This document shows positions 23,441 to 33,675 of a stretch of 38,016 nucleotides of DNA, in pieces. Within the stretch, counting starts at the first letter, position 1; each line of letters begins with the position of its first letter. The position numbers and the translations under genes were made by a program. The notes under the pieces are model-generated. The model saw nothing but the letters and a program-made list of their open reading frames with translations, was not told the origin of the DNA and did no database searches. The DNA comes from Staphylococcus equorum (GTDB taxonomy: Bacteria > Bacillota > Bacilli > Staphylococcales > Staphylococcaceae): positions 1 through 38,016 of the forward strand of contig NZ_JAMBPV010000018.1 in assembly GCF_029531845.1 (NCBI RefSeq), read 5' to 3'.

Positions 23441-23485
23441 TAAAGAAGATTGAATCTCCCAGTTTTAGAAATTCAATCTTCTTTA
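23441..23485 (-). terminator. spoVG transcription terminator
   Basis: On the minus strand, AAAGAAGATTGAAT, a 15-nt loop, ATTCAATCTTCTTT, then ATTTATG. It is a 14-bp perfect stem with a modest T-tract, 40 nt past the spoVG stop. It ends the ridA-spoVG unit. Confidence 0.8.
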
Positions 23486-23526
23486 AAACGATATTAAATT
23501 CATTATAATAATCTCAAATAATTAAA

Positions 23527-23835
23527 TTAAGCTTCCTCATTAGTATCTTCTGATGATTGAGCATTTTTATCAGGGATGACCTCATCAGTTTCTTCATATA
23601 CTTTCATCACAGCATCCTGTATTTCTTGTCTCATTTCTGAATTAATCGGATGAGCGATATCTCGGAATTCACCATCTGGTGTACGTTTACTTGGCATTGC
23701 GACGAATAGACCTGTGTTGCCTTCAATAACGCGTAAATCATGTACCACAAATGATTCATCTAAAGTGATTGAAACAAGCGCTTTCATTCTTCCGTCTGTT
23801 TGTATTTTTCTAAGTCTTACATCTGTCACTTTCAT
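23527..23835 (-). CDS. spoVG: SpoVG, global regulator / nucleic-acid-binding protein
   Basis: A 102-aa site-specific DNA/RNA-binding protein. In S. aureus it is the main effector of the sigma-B-driven yabJ-spoVG operon, affecting capsule, extracellular enzymes and methicillin or glycopeptide resistance. The family core is complete: [33 protein letters not shown] in two parts, [20 protein letters not shown] and [13 protein letters not shown]. The C-terminus is a variable acidic tail. The Shine-Dalgarno is an unusual run of G (GGGGGG) 8 nt before the ATG. It follows ridA by 65 bp. Confidence 0.97.
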   Translation of the reverse strand: MKVTDVRLRKIQTDGRMKALVSITLDESFVVHDLRVIEGNTGLFVAMPSKRTPDGEFRDIAHPINSEMRQEIQDAVMKVYEETDEVIPDKNAQSSEDTNEEA

Positions 23836-23900
23836 GTAGTGAGCCCCCCATAGTATCTCTTTGTTAGAAGCTTAACAATTTTATTAAAAATTATAAATCC

Positions 23901-24275
23901 TTACTTCACTTTTGCAATTACTTCTATTTCTACTTTAACATCTTTAGGCAGCCTCGCTACCTCAACACAGCTTCTCGCAGGTTGATGATGATCAAAATAT
24001 TTGCCGTAAACTTCATTTATATTTTGAAATTCATTCATATCAGCAATAAAAATAGTAGCTTTTATAACCGAATCCATGTCTGATCCAGCTTGATCTAGTA
24101 CAACTTTTAAATTTTCTAAGACTTGTGTCGTCTGTTCTTTTACATCATCGCTAACAATATCTCCATTTAAATTTAATGGGATTTGCCCAGATGTGAATAC
24201 TAGACCATTTACTTCTGTTGCATGTGAGTATGGTCCTAATGCTTCCGGTGCTTTGGTTGTATTAATCGTCTTCAT
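23901..24275 (-). CDS. ridA: RidA family 2-iminobutanoate/2-iminopropanoate deaminase (YabJ)
   Basis: A 124-aa trimeric enzyme that hydrolyses reactive enamine/imine products of PLP enzymes. Family blocks include [31 protein letters not shown] and [20 protein letters not shown], with the substrate-binding Arg in PARSCVE. It lies 18 bp after purR, consistent with the purR-yabJ arrangement of Bacillus, and is co-transcribed with spoVG. AAAGGAG precedes the ATG. A sigma-B promoter lies about 150 bp upstream within purR. Confidence 0.96.
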   Translation of the reverse strand: MKTINTTKAPEALGPYSHATEVNGLVFTSGQIPLNLNGDIVSDDVKEQTTQVLENLKVVLDQAGSDMDSVIKATIFIADMNEFQNINEVYGKYFDHHQPARSCVEVARLPKDVKVEIEVIAKVK

Positions 24276-24293
24276 GATGTCGTAATCGCTCCT

Positions 24294-25118
24294 TTAAGAA
24301 AATTTAGTTAAACTGTTGCCTTTCTCCACTTTAAATTCCTGATTGTATTCATCTACATCAGATAATCTAACTAAGGAAGTATAATCTTCAATTAATCTTT
24401 GTTTAACTTCTTTTGATTCTACTAGTACCGATACCCCTTTCACATGTGCTTTAAACTCGTTCATCAAATTCATCACACCATTGATCGATCCACCTGCGCG
24501 CATAAAATCATCTACTACAAGCACATTAGAATTCTCTGGTAATGTTCTCTTAGATAGCACCATTGTTTCAATTTTACGAGAAGATCCTGACACATAATTG
24601 ATAGATACCGTAGATCCTTCAGTCACTTTGTTATCTTTTCGGATAACAACTACTGGTAAATTCAATACGTTAGCTACTGAATTGGCAAGAGAGATACCTT
24701 TAGTAGCAATCGTAACGATTGCATCTAATTCCTCATCCATATAAAGTGTAGCAATCAGTTTTCCCACACGGTTAAGTAACGTCGGGTCCCCCATTAAATC
24801 AGATAAGAATAAATACCCTCCTGGTAGCAAACGATTCTTCTCTTGGAGTTGTGCAATAACATCATCAATGACTTCACTCGCTTCATCTTTACTCATTTCT
24901 GGTTTATACGTTACACCGCCACTAGCACCAGCTGTGGTAATCACTGTCCCTAACCTTTCTTTTTGGAACGTGGTTTTAATAATTTGAACATCTTCACTTA
25001 TAGATGATTTCGCTTGTTTAAATTTTTGTACGAAATAAGTTAATGGTATCAATTTATTGGGGTTATTCATCAAGTATTGTGTCATATAGACAATTCGTTC
25101 ACTTCTTTTATAGCGCAT
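24294..25118 (-). CDS. purR: Purine operon repressor PurR
   Basis: A DNA-binding repressor of purine synthesis and transport genes that senses PRPP (Firmicute type, unrelated to E. coli PurR). It is 274 aa. A winged-helix N-terminus (about 1-73) starts MRYKRSERIVYMTQYL and includes FKQAKSSISEDVQIIK. The phosphoribosyltransferase-like effector domain carries VLVVDDFMRAGGSINGM-type sequence (about 200-216, here ending GVM). AAGGGATG precedes the ATG. It sits between ispE and ridA as in Bacillus, and the 3' third also hosts the sigma-B promoter for ridA-spoVG. Confidence 0.97.
   Translation of the reverse strand: MRYKRSERIVYMTQYLMNNPNKLIPLTYFVQKFKQAKSSISEDVQIIKTTFQKERLGTVITTAGASGGVTYKPEMSKDEASEVIDDVIAQLQEKNRLLPGGYLFLSDLMGDPTLLNRVGKLIATLYMDEELDAIVTIATKGISLANSVANVLNLPVVVIRKDNKVTEGSTVSINYVSGSSRKIETMVLSKRTLPENSNVLVVDDFMRAGGSINGVMNLMNEFKAHVKGVSVLVESKEVKQRLIEDYTSLVRLSDVDEYNQEFKVEKGNSLTKFS
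24431..24456 (-). promoter_or_regulatory. Sigma-B promoter of ridA-spoVG, inside purR
   Basis: On the minus strand, GTTTAA (24451-24456), a 14-nt spacer and GGGTAT (24431-24436). This is an exact match to the sigma-B consensus GTTTAA-N12-15-GGGTAT. The predicted start is near 24424, giving a leader of about 150 nt before ridA. The yabJ-spoVG operon is a known sigma-B target in S. aureus, which supports the call. Confidence 0.85.
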
Positions 25119-25136
25119 TTAACTCATCCCTTCTCA

Positions 25137-25985
25137 CTAGCCTAATAATCTTACTATATACACTTCATTACAACAGCCATTGACCGCATTGTAAACATGT
25201 CTTGCCTGACGTTCCTTTTGTGTTAGTGCATAAACAGACGGGCCGCTTCCACTCATAACAGCACCATCTGCACCATTTTCTAACATATTTTCTTTGATTT
25301 TTAAAATCTCACTATGCATCTTACCTGAGACAGGTTCCAATCGGTTGGAAAGACTTTTGCAAAGTAATTCATAATCCCCTGAAATTAAAGCTGATTTGCA
25401 AGTTGTCGTATCAACATGATGTGACTTATTTAAATCTAACTTTTTGAAGATACTCGGAGAAGATATACCTAAATTTGGTTTTGCCACAACAACCCATGCT
25501 GCTGGAGGTTTATTTAGAAACGTAATACGTTCACCTTTACCTCTGCATAATGCTGTTTTACCAAAAATACAAAAAGGGATATCTGTGCCTATCTCAATAC
25601 CAAGCTCACACAACTCATTTAACGGTCTATTTAGCTCATACAGGCGATTCATCCCTCTCATCGTAGCTGCAGCGTCAGTAGAGCCTCCTGCAAGCCCTGC
25701 TGACACCGGTATGTTCTTATCTATAGTAATTGTAATACCTTGCTTTAAATTATAAGTTCTTTTCATTAATTCTGCAGCTTTATACGCTAAGTTTTTATTA
25801 TTGGAGGGAACGTAAGTTTGCTCTACATCAACAACTATTTTTTTGTCATTGCGCAGTTCAAATGACAAGCGATCATTTAAATCAATCGTCGTCATAATCA
25901 TTTCAACTTCATGAAAACCATCATCTCGTTTAAAGAGTGTATCCAGCGTTAAATTAATCTTTGCCGGAGCTGTTTCATAAATCAT
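25137..25985 (-). CDS. ispE: 4-diphosphocytidyl-2-C-methyl-D-erythritol kinase
   Basis: GHMP kinase family; it phosphorylates CDP-methylerythritol in the MEP isoprenoid route. It is 282 aa from [20 protein letters not shown]. The ATP-binding GHMP motif is [19 protein letters not shown] (about 91-109), and the third motif is [14 protein letters not shown]. Staphylococci are generally reported to make isoprenoids by the mevalonate route and to lack a full MEP pathway, so the physiological role is uncertain; a kept IspE-like kinase with another role is possible. An upstream ATG (26033) would add 16 residues, but GAGGGTGG precedes the ATG at 25985 and relatives start MIYETAP. Confidence 0.93.
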   Translation of the reverse strand: MIYETAPAKINLTLDTLFKRDDGFHEVEMIMTTIDLNDRLSFELRNDKKIVVDVEQTYVPSNNKNLAYKAAELMKRTYNLKQGITITIDKNIPVSAGLAGGSTDAAATMRGMNRLYELNRPLNELCELGIEIGTDIPFCIFGKTALCRGKGERITFLNKPPAAWVVVAKPNLGISSPSIFKKLDLNKSHHVDTTTCKSALISGDYELLCKSLSNRLEPVSGKMHSEILKIKENMLENGADGAVMSGSGPSVYALTQKERQARHVYNAVNGCCNEVYIVRLLG

Positions 25986-26330
25986 ATTCCCACCCTCTTC
26001 CAATTCGATATGGTAATAAAATGATTTTAACATATTGTTATAGTTGCATTGTCTGTTTTTAAAAACTTATTTTCGATATTTTGATGAATATTTTTATAAA
26101 TATACATTTAACTATATTGGACAATAAATCATTTCTTAATTTACTATTCTACAATATAGTACGTCTCTATTAAACTTATATCCATTTCCTGCACCATAAA
26201 TTGTGACACAGAAAAAGGTATGTTGGCGAAGTTACACCAACATACCTTTTTCATTTAATGATCTTAATATTAAAGTTTAAATTAAAAAGTATGACTCCTA
26301 AGAGACAAACTTTATTTATATCACTTTTAT
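25986..26330. other. veg-ispE intergenic region
   Basis: About 345 bases without a gene, holding the veg terminator (26212-26251) and otherwise AT-rich sequence. Minus-strand promoter candidates for ispE-purR lie between 26030 and 26150, for example TTGTCC-16-TATTTA and the TA-rich TATAACAATATGTTAAAAT, but none is convincing. Bacillus keeps sspF here; I see no trace of it. Confidence 0.5.
26212..26251 (-). terminator. veg transcription terminator
   Basis: A 15-bp perfect stem, AAAAAGGTATGTTGG / CCAACATACCTTTTT, with a 10-nt loop ending in TTTTT. The symmetrical A and T runs mean it could work in both directions. It lies about 80 nt past the veg stop. Confidence 0.95.
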
Positions 26331-26594
26331 TTAGTGTGCAATTGCTTCTTGCTGATTATCATCTTCAAAAGAAACTTGTACGTTTTCAGTTAAAACGTCA
26401 GCGTATGTATAAGATACACGCTCAAAGTTGTAAATTTCTTGATCAAGTTCGACAATGAAAACAGAAGGGTACGTTTCTTTTAACACACCACTACGCTCAA
26501 TTGTTTTCTTACGACCACCATTCGCTTTAAGTACGATTCGGTTTCCTAATTGACAATCAAGTGAATTTTTGATGTCTCCAATAGATTTTGGCAT
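26331..26594 (-). CDS. veg: Veg protein
   Basis: An 87-aa conserved Firmicute protein of the DUF1021/Veg family, with an Sm-like small beta-barrel ([43 protein letters not shown]). In B. subtilis Veg influences biofilm matrix expression and spore germination; its molecular activity is unknown. It is preceded by two strong promoters and followed by a strong terminator, so it is an independent, highly expressed unit. Confidence 0.95.
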   Translation of the reverse strand: MPKSIGDIKNSLDCQLGNRIVLKANGGRKKTIERSGVLKETYPSVFIVELDQEIYNFERVSYTYADVLTENVQVSFEDDNQQEAIAH

Positions 26595-26619
26595 ATTGCT
26601 CCACCTCGCTACAAGTTGT

Positions 26620-26649
26620 ATAATAACACAAATCGCGAGCTTTTGTCAA
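26620..26649 (-). promoter_or_regulatory. veg promoter, proximal (P2)
   Basis: On the minus strand, perfect -35 TTGACA (26644-26649), an 18-nt spacer and -10 TATTAT (26620-26625), followed by the SD region GAGGTGGAG before the veg ATG. Confidence 0.88.
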
Positions 26650-26660
26650 ACAAAACATCA

Positions 26661-26689
26661 ATTTTAGCAATGTAACTCAAGCTTGTCAA
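26661..26689 (-). promoter_or_regulatory. veg promoter, distal (P1)
   Basis: On the minus strand, perfect -35 TTGACA (26684-26689), a 17-nt spacer and -10 TAAAAT (26661-26666). It lies 40 bp upstream of P2 and only 5 bp past the rsmA stop. In B. subtilis veg is also driven by two strong tandem promoters. Confidence 0.85.
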
Positions 26690-26693
26690 TAAT

Positions 26694-27584
26694 TTAAAAT
26701 GCTAATTCTGTGAAATTTTTCAATTCATTATATAATTTTGCAAATTCTTTTATTGTAAGCGTTTCTCCACGTCTTCTTGGATCTATGCCACTTGTTTCTA
26801 ACCATTTTTTAATAATTTCTTTGTTTACTTTACCATCTACAAACAAACTTTGATAGTTGTTGCTGATAGTTTTTCGTCTTTGGCTAAATGCAGCTTTTGT
26901 CATTTTGAAAAATTTATCTTCGTTATCTATATATACTTCTGGCGTCTGACGCTTCATCAATTTTACAACAATTGAATCTACATTTGGTGGTGGTAAGAAG
27001 ACAGTCTTCGGCACTGTTAACACTTTACTTGTTTCAGTATAGTATTGGGTAACAATTGAAAGTGATCCATAAGCTTTTGTACCAACTTGTGCATTCAATC
27101 TTTCACCAACTTCTTTCTGCATCATAACCACGTACCCGTCGATAGGTAAGCTTTGTTGCATTAAATTTAATAATATCGGAGTTGTAATATAATATGGCAA
27201 GTTAGCAACCACCATGATATTGTCACAATCTGCTAAATGCTCTGTGACATAATGCGCAATATCAGCTTTTAATATATCTTCATTTATAATTTCCACGTTA
27301 TCATATGGCCCCATTGTATCTTTCAACACTGGTATCAAACGTTGATCAATTTCAAACGCAACAACTTTCTTCGCATTTTTAGCTAATTGCTCTGTGAGTG
27401 AACCCATACCAGGCCCTATTTCTATAATACCTGTATTTTTACCTATATCACTAGCATCGATAATTTTTTGTATGATGTTAACGTCAATTAAGAAGTTTTG
27501 GCCTAAACTCTTTTTAAAATTAAAACCATATTGATTGAGCAATGCTTTTGTACGGGATGGTGTAGCAACATCTTTAATATCCAC
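26694..27584 (-). CDS. rsmA: 16S rRNA dimethyladenosine transferase (KsgA)
   Basis: Dimethylates the two adjacent adenines in the 3'-terminal hairpin of 16S rRNA (A1518/A1519 in E. coli numbering) during 30S maturation, using SAM. It is 296 aa. Visible motifs are [11 protein letters not shown] (about 24-34), [16 protein letters not shown] (motif I, about 53-68) and [10 protein letters not shown] (motif IV, catalytic NLPY). The C-terminal basic helical domain includes [13 protein letters not shown] and [11 protein letters not shown]. It starts with GTG, 3 bp after the rnmV stop, whose 3' end supplies GGAAG as Shine-Dalgarno. Confidence 0.97.
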   Translation of the reverse strand: MDIKDVATPSRTKALLNQYGFNFKKSLGQNFLIDVNIIQKIIDASDIGKNTGIIEIGPGMGSLTEQLAKNAKKVVAFEIDQRLIPVLKDTMGPYDNVEIINEDILKADIAHYVTEHLADCDNIMVVANLPYYITTPILLNLMQQSLPIDGYVVMMQKEVGERLNAQVGTKAYGSLSIVTQYYTETSKVLTVPKTVFLPPPNVDSIVVKLMKRQTPEVYIDNEDKFFKMTKAAFSQRRKTISNNYQSLFVDGKVNKEIIKKWLETSGIDPRRRGETLTIKEFAKLYNELKNFTELAF

Positions 27585-27587
27585 TTA

Positions 27588-28136
27588 TCATTCACTTCCT
27601 TCATCATCACTTAATGCATTTCTAACATCTTCTTCAGTATAGCCAAACGCATTGAGCTTATTTATTAATTGTTTGCCATTAGAATGTCCTATATGTAGCT
27701 CACGCCCAAGTATTTCTCTTTTTTTGCGTGCATCTTTGCCAATTATTAATCCTAAATCAATTAAAACTGATTTACTGATTGTTTCATATCCTTCTTCGAA
27801 TGGTGTACTCACATTCATCAAGGCATCTTTAATATCTGCAAGTTGTGCATGTTCCACACCGATTTTGCCTCGTTTACTTTTAGCTTTTTCTCTGTCGATA
27901 TATGCGTGTTTTACGCCTGGTATATGTTTTTGAATTGTATTACGTATTTTATCACCCGGGAAATCAGGGTCTGTTAATACAATTACACCTCTAGTTTCAA
28001 ATGCTTGTGCTATAACACTTAAAGTTTGTTCGTTAATCGCACTCCCATTTGTTTCAATCGTATCACATTCTACTGCTCTTTTAACACGTTCCGTATCGTC
28101 TCTACCTTCTACTACAATAAATTCGTTAATCTTCAT
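27588..28136 (-). CDS. rnmV: Ribonuclease M5
   Basis: Matures the 5S rRNA precursor by cutting both strands of the end helix. It is 182 aa. An N-terminal Toprim domain has the catalytic Glu in FIVVEGRDDTERV (about 6-18) and the DxD-type LTDPDFPGDKIR (about 55-66). A C-terminal domain follows (ILGRELHIGHSNGKQLINKL). Its substrate, 5S rRNA, is encoded at the other end of this window. It pairs with rsmA, as in Bacillus; yabE, next to it there, is missing. Confidence 0.96.
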   Translation of the reverse strand: MKINEFIVVEGRDDTERVKRAVECDTIETNGSAINEQTLSVIAQAFETRGVIVLTDPDFPGDKIRNTIQKHIPGVKHAYIDREKAKSKRGKIGVEHAQLADIKDALMNVSTPFEEGYETISKSVLIDLGLIIGKDARKKREILGRELHIGHSNGKQLINKLNAFGYTEEDVRNALSDDEGSE

Positions 28137-28182
28137 TTATTGTTACACCTTTCATCACTTTAATTCGATTTTAGATAAAAAT

Positions 28183-28264
28183 AAAAAAGGTATCGTCGTA
28201 AATAATGGTTACTACTTAGCATTTACTCTGCAAACTAAGCCCTATTTCAGACCGATACCTTTTT
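28183..28264 (-). terminator. Long-loop terminator or attenuator between tatD and rnmV
   Basis: On the minus strand, AAAAAGGTATCG (28253-28264) pairs perfectly with CGATACCTTTTT (28184-28195), which ends in TTTTTT. The 57-nt loop contains a smaller CTTAG/CTAAG hairpin. It starts 9 nt past the tatD stop and 47 nt before rnmV. The long structured loop is unlike the compact terminators elsewhere here. Confidence 0.75.
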
Positions 28265-28273
28265 GTAATGTGC

Positions 28274-29047
28274 CTATGCTTTTAATTTAAACAATCGTTC
28301 TGCATTTTCAGTTGTTTGCTTGCAAACTTCCTCATAACTTACACCACGTAATTCAGCAATTTGTTCTGCAACCAATGTCACACGGACAGGTTCATTTCTT
28401 TTGCCTCTATAAGGATGTGGAGATAAGAATGGTGCATCCGTTTCAACTAATAATCGATCAAATGGAACATGTTTTGCTACTTCTTTAGGTTGTTTCGCAT
28501 TTTTAAAAGTAACTGGACCACCTAAAGATACATAGAAATTCAATTTGTTAATTACATCATCTGCAATTTCAGGAGAAGCGCTGAAACTGTGCATAATACC
28601 GCCAATTTCTTCAGCATGCTCCTCTTTTAGAATATCTATACAATCTTGCGTTGCTTCCCTATTGTGAATAATAATTGGTAAATTGACGCGTTTTGCCAAT
28701 GCGATTTGTTTTCTAAATAATGCTTGTTGCACATCTTTAGGCGACTTATCCCAATGATAATCTAATCCCGTTTCACCTATACCGATCACTTTAGGATGTT
28801 CTGCAAGTTTTTCTATCCATTCTAATCGTTCCTCTGTACAATCAACCGCATCTACAGGGTGCCATCCAATAATGCCATAGATAAATTCGTATTGGTCAAT
28901 CAGTTCCATCGTACGTTCGACTGTTGGTGTATCAAATCCAACAACAAACATTCGATCTACACCGTTGTCTCTCGCACGTTCAATGACCGCTTCTAAATCT
29001 TCATCATATTGTTCTGCATTTAAATGAACATGTGTATCGATAAGCAT
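28274..29047 (-). CDS. tatD: TatD family metal-dependent DNase
   Basis: A 257-aa TIM-barrel hydrolase of the amidohydrolase superfamily. Metal ligands are visible: DTHVHLN (4-10), the Glu in GIGETGLDYHW (about 91-101), IIHNREA, the MHSFS histidine, and ETDAPFLSPHPYRGKRNEP (about 203-221). TatD proteins act as 3'-5' exonucleases on damaged DNA or RNA; the exact Gram-positive role (YabD) is not settled. AAGGGAG precedes the ATG. It lies 25 bp after metG, probably one transcript. Confidence 0.95.
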   Translation of the reverse strand: MLIDTHVHLNAEQYDEDLEAVIERARDNGVDRMFVVGFDTPTVERTMELIDQYEFIYGIIGWHPVDAVDCTEERLEWIEKLAEHPKVIGIGETGLDYHWDKSPKDVQQALFRKQIALAKRVNLPIIIHNREATQDCIDILKEEHAEEIGGIMHSFSASPEIADDVINKLNFYVSLGGPVTFKNAKQPKEVAKHVPFDRLLVETDAPFLSPHPYRGKRNEPVRVTLVAEQIAELRGVSYEEVCKQTTENAERLFKLKA

Positions 29048-29072
29048 GTTATACCGCTCCCTTAATTTGTGA

Positions 29073-31385
<2,313 letters not shown>

Positions 31386-32228
31386 TTAATTATTGGAAAC
31401 CTCATGATAAATATCATAAACTTCACCAGTCTTCATATGACGCATTTCAGCAACTTGTTTAATTGCAGCTTTAGGCTTCATATTTTCATTTATATAATAA
31501 TTCACATGTGCTTGTATCGACATATCTTCAAACCATGATGTATCTTCTTCAGCGATAGCACCTTCAATGACTACGACAAATTCACCTTTAGTTGGGATAC
31601 GATTTTCATTAAGCTGGTTTAGCAATTCTCCAACTTCTCCTGTGACAATTTGCTCAAACTTTTTAGTTAATTCTCTACCCAGTGAAACTTTTCTAGTTTC
31701 ATCTACTTTTTGAATTGTTTTTAACGTCTCTTTCACACGATGTGGGGATTCATAAATAATCAGAGTGCTATCTTCAAACATACGTTTCTCTAAAATATCT
31801 AATTTTTGTTTTTCTTTTCGTGGCAAAAAGCCTAAAAATGTATAAGTAAATGATGGTAGCCCACTTGCCATCAGTGCGGTCAATCCAGCATTAGGTCCTG
31901 GTACAGTTTCCACTCTAATTTCATTTGCTCTCGCTGCAACTACAAGCTCATATCCGGGATCGCTAATCAATGGCAAGCCTGCATCCGACACAAGTGCTAT
32001 GCTAACATCTTGCTGTAGTTGTTCTATTAGGTAATCCGTTTGTTGTTCCTTATTGTGATCATGATAGGATTTCAGAGGTGCTTGAATATCATAATGTGCA
32101 CATAACTTTTTAGTTACTCTTGTATCTTCACAAGCAATCAAATCCACTGATCTTAAAATGTCTACAGCTCTATATGTAATATCTGCTAAATTCCCTATGG
32201 GTGTTCCTACTAAATATAATGTCGCCAT
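31386..32228 (-). CDS. rsmI: 16S rRNA 2'-O-ribose C1402 methyltransferase
   Basis: SAM-dependent methylation of C1402 in the decoding centre of 16S rRNA. It is 280 aa. It belongs to the tetrapyrrole-methylase fold: LYLVGTPIGNLADITYRA (4-21), ACEDTR, VSDAGLPLISDPGYELV and VPGPNAGLTALMASGLPS. AGCGAGGG precedes the ATG. It lies 3 bp after the GIY-YIG gene, in the yabB-yazA-yabC order of Bacillus. Confidence 0.96.
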   Translation of the reverse strand: MATLYLVGTPIGNLADITYRAVDILRSVDLIACEDTRVTKKLCAHYDIQAPLKSYHDHNKEQQTDYLIEQLQQDVSIALVSDAGLPLISDPGYELVVAARANEIRVETVPGPNAGLTALMASGLPSFTYTFLGFLPRKEKQKLDILEKRMFEDSTLIIYESPHRVKETLKTIQKVDETRKVSLGRELTKKFEQIVTGEVGELLNQLNENRIPTKGEFVVVIEGAIAEEDTSWFEDMSIQAHVNYYINENMKPKAAIKQVAEMRHMKTGEVYDIYHEVSNN

Positions 32229-32231
32229 TAG

Positions 32232-32480
32232 CTATCCCTCGCTTATTAATACTAATTTTTGTTGCCTAGAATACGTTTTTATTTCATATTCTCGTTTTAA
32301 AGCTTCTGATTTCGTATCAAACATTTCTTGATAAACTAACTCTACTGGACGTCTTATTTTAGTATATTTGGCACCTTGTCCCTTATTATGCTTTTCTACT
32401 CTTTTTTCTATATCTTTTGCATAACCAGTATATAAACTGCCATCTTTACACTTAACAATGTATATATAATGTTTATCCAT
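32232..32480 (-). CDS. GIY-YIG domain protein (UPF0213, YazA family)
   Basis: An 82-aa single-domain protein with the GIY-YIG nuclease core: YIYIVKCKDGSLYTGYAKD at the N-terminus gives the YIV...YTGYA signature. The following helix carries Arg27 (DIEKRVEKHN), and there is a Glu further on (KREYEIK). Related single-domain proteins resemble the SLX1 and UvrC nuclease cores, but the biological role of YazA proteins is not established. Its start lies 8 nt inside the end of the upstream methylase gene. Confidence 0.9.
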   Translation of the reverse strand: MDKHYIYIVKCKDGSLYTGYAKDIEKRVEKHNKGQGAKYTKIRRPVELVYQEMFDTKSEALKREYEIKTYSRQQKLVLISEG

Positions 32481-33204
32481 AATATATTTCGCTCATTTCT
32501 TTAGTGTAGGTTCCATCACTATTATATATGTAAAATGGTGTTTGAATATCTAGTCCTTGATTACCACCTTTTCTACCTTCAACAACAATTGTTTGAGCAA
32601 CTTTACCTTGCTTACTATAAATGAAATAAAGTTTCTTAGGTTCAATTTGGTAATCTCTCATATAGCTTAAGACATCCATTAGACGTTCCGCTCGATGTAC
32701 CATTACAAAGCGCCCGCCCTGTTTCAGTAAATGTCTTGCTGCAAAACAGCAATCCTCTAATGTACACATAATTTCATGTCGTGCTATCTTATGTGCTTCT
32801 TTCTGATGTTGGAACGCTTGATTCTCTTTAAAGTACGGTGGGTTACAAGTAATAAGACTATATTTCGCTGGACTAAACTGTTTGTGTGCCTCTTTCAAAT
32901 CCAGATGATGCATCTGAATTCTACTTTCTAAACCGTTATATGCAATACTGCGTTGTGCCATATCTACGAGTTGTTGCTGTATTTCAATTCCATCTATAGC
33001 TTGCTGTCCTTTATCAGAAAGTAATAATGCTATCACACCATTACCAGAACACAAATCCATGATTGTATCCTGTTTTTTTACTTTTGTGAAATGTGCAAGT
33101 AGTAAAGCATCTGTTGAAAAGGAAAATACATCATCATTTTGAATAATTTCTAGTTTTTCTTTAATTAAATAGTCTAACCTTTCATTTTCCATATGCATAT
33201 TCAT
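32473..33204 (-). CDS. SAM-dependent tRNA/RNA methyltransferase, TrmN6-like (YabB)
   Basis: A 243-aa Rossmann methylase. SAM-binding motif I is MDLCSGNGVIALLL and the N6-adenine catalytic motif is ITCNPPYF (NPPY). The family includes E. coli TrmN6 (YfiC), which methylates A37 of tRNA-Val, so a tRNA adenine target is likely but unproven. Start choice: an ORF extends 15 codons further, but GGAGG stands 6 nt before the ATG at 33204. That extension runs across the U-tract and part of the terminator hairpin. First gene of the yabB-yazA-rsmI group. Confidence 0.9.
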   Translation of the reverse strand: MNMHMENERLDYLIKEKLEIIQNDDVFSFSTDALLLAHFTKVKKQDTIMDLCSGNGVIALLLSDKGQQAIDGIEIQQQLVDMAQRSIAYNGLESRIQMHHLDLKEAHKQFSPAKYSLITCNPPYFKENQAFQHQKEAHKIARHEIMCTLEDCCFAARHLLKQGGRFVMVHRAERLMDVLSYMRDYQIEPKKLYFIYSKQGKVAQTIVVEGRKGGNQGLDIQTPFYIYNSDGTYTKEMSEIYYG

Positions 33205-33214
33205 TATATCCTCC

Positions 33215-33271
33215 AAAAAAAGGACGAGACTGCGATGCTTAATAACCAAGCCTATCGCTACATCTCATCCT
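33215..33271 (-). terminator. Terminator or attenuator abutting the yabB ribosome binding site
   Basis: On the minus strand, AGGATGAGA (33263-33271) pairs with TCTCGTCCT (33221-33229), extended by GCGAT/ATCGC, then TTTTTTT. The U-tract runs straight into GGAGG of the next gene, with no room for a promoter between them. Confidence 0.85.
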
Positions 33272-33318
33272 CAATCACATTTCATCCATATTGTTTTATA
33301 GGCAATTTCGTTCTTTAA

Positions 33319-33660
33319 TTATTCACTCAGCACTTCTAAACAAAATAAACAGTCGTCGCCTTTTCTATGTTTTCCGAATAACTCACCATTACAAATATGA
33401 AAACCCTCTTTATAAAGCATCGCTAAATTATCTTTACTACGAAGTGGTCGCTTGTATGGTGCTTTATGACCACTTTCTATTTTTCTTGGTTTTTCTTCTT
33501 TATCTATTAAAGTTTTTAGATTTTCATTCTCTATTTGTAAGGCTACATTTTCCTCTATGAGTTCGACAGTAAGATTTTTCAAATTAACCATATCACCATT
33601 GATTTGATTAATATTTTCTTCTAAATGTGCTAACTTTTCAAATATCTCGCTTCGGTTCAA
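33319..33660 (-). CDS. yabA: Replication initiation control protein YabA
   Basis: A negative regulator that binds DnaA and the DnaN clamp to limit re-initiation. It is 113 aa. The N-terminal half is a leucine-zipper coiled coil (heptads in [20 protein letters not shown] and following). The C-terminal zinc-binding part contains HICNGELFG and CLFCLE (Cys-x-x-Cys near the end). The start codon is TTG (33658-33660), with GGAGG 11 nt upstream; no in-frame ATG is better. It lies 15 bp after ricT. Confidence 0.95.
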   Translation of the reverse strand: MNRSEIFEKLAHLEENINQINGDMVNLKNLTVELIEENVALQIENENLKTLIDKEEKPRKIESGHKAPYKRPLRSKDNLAMLYKEGFHICNGELFGKHRKGDDCLFCLEVLSE

Positions 33661-33675
33661 TGTTGTAACGGCCTC

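Noticed and set aside
24276..24312. A second sigma-B-like site (GTTTAA-15-GGAGCG) just before ridA
   Set aside because: The -10 would lie on the ridA Shine-Dalgarno and does not fit GGGTAT; the site at 24431-24456 is far better.
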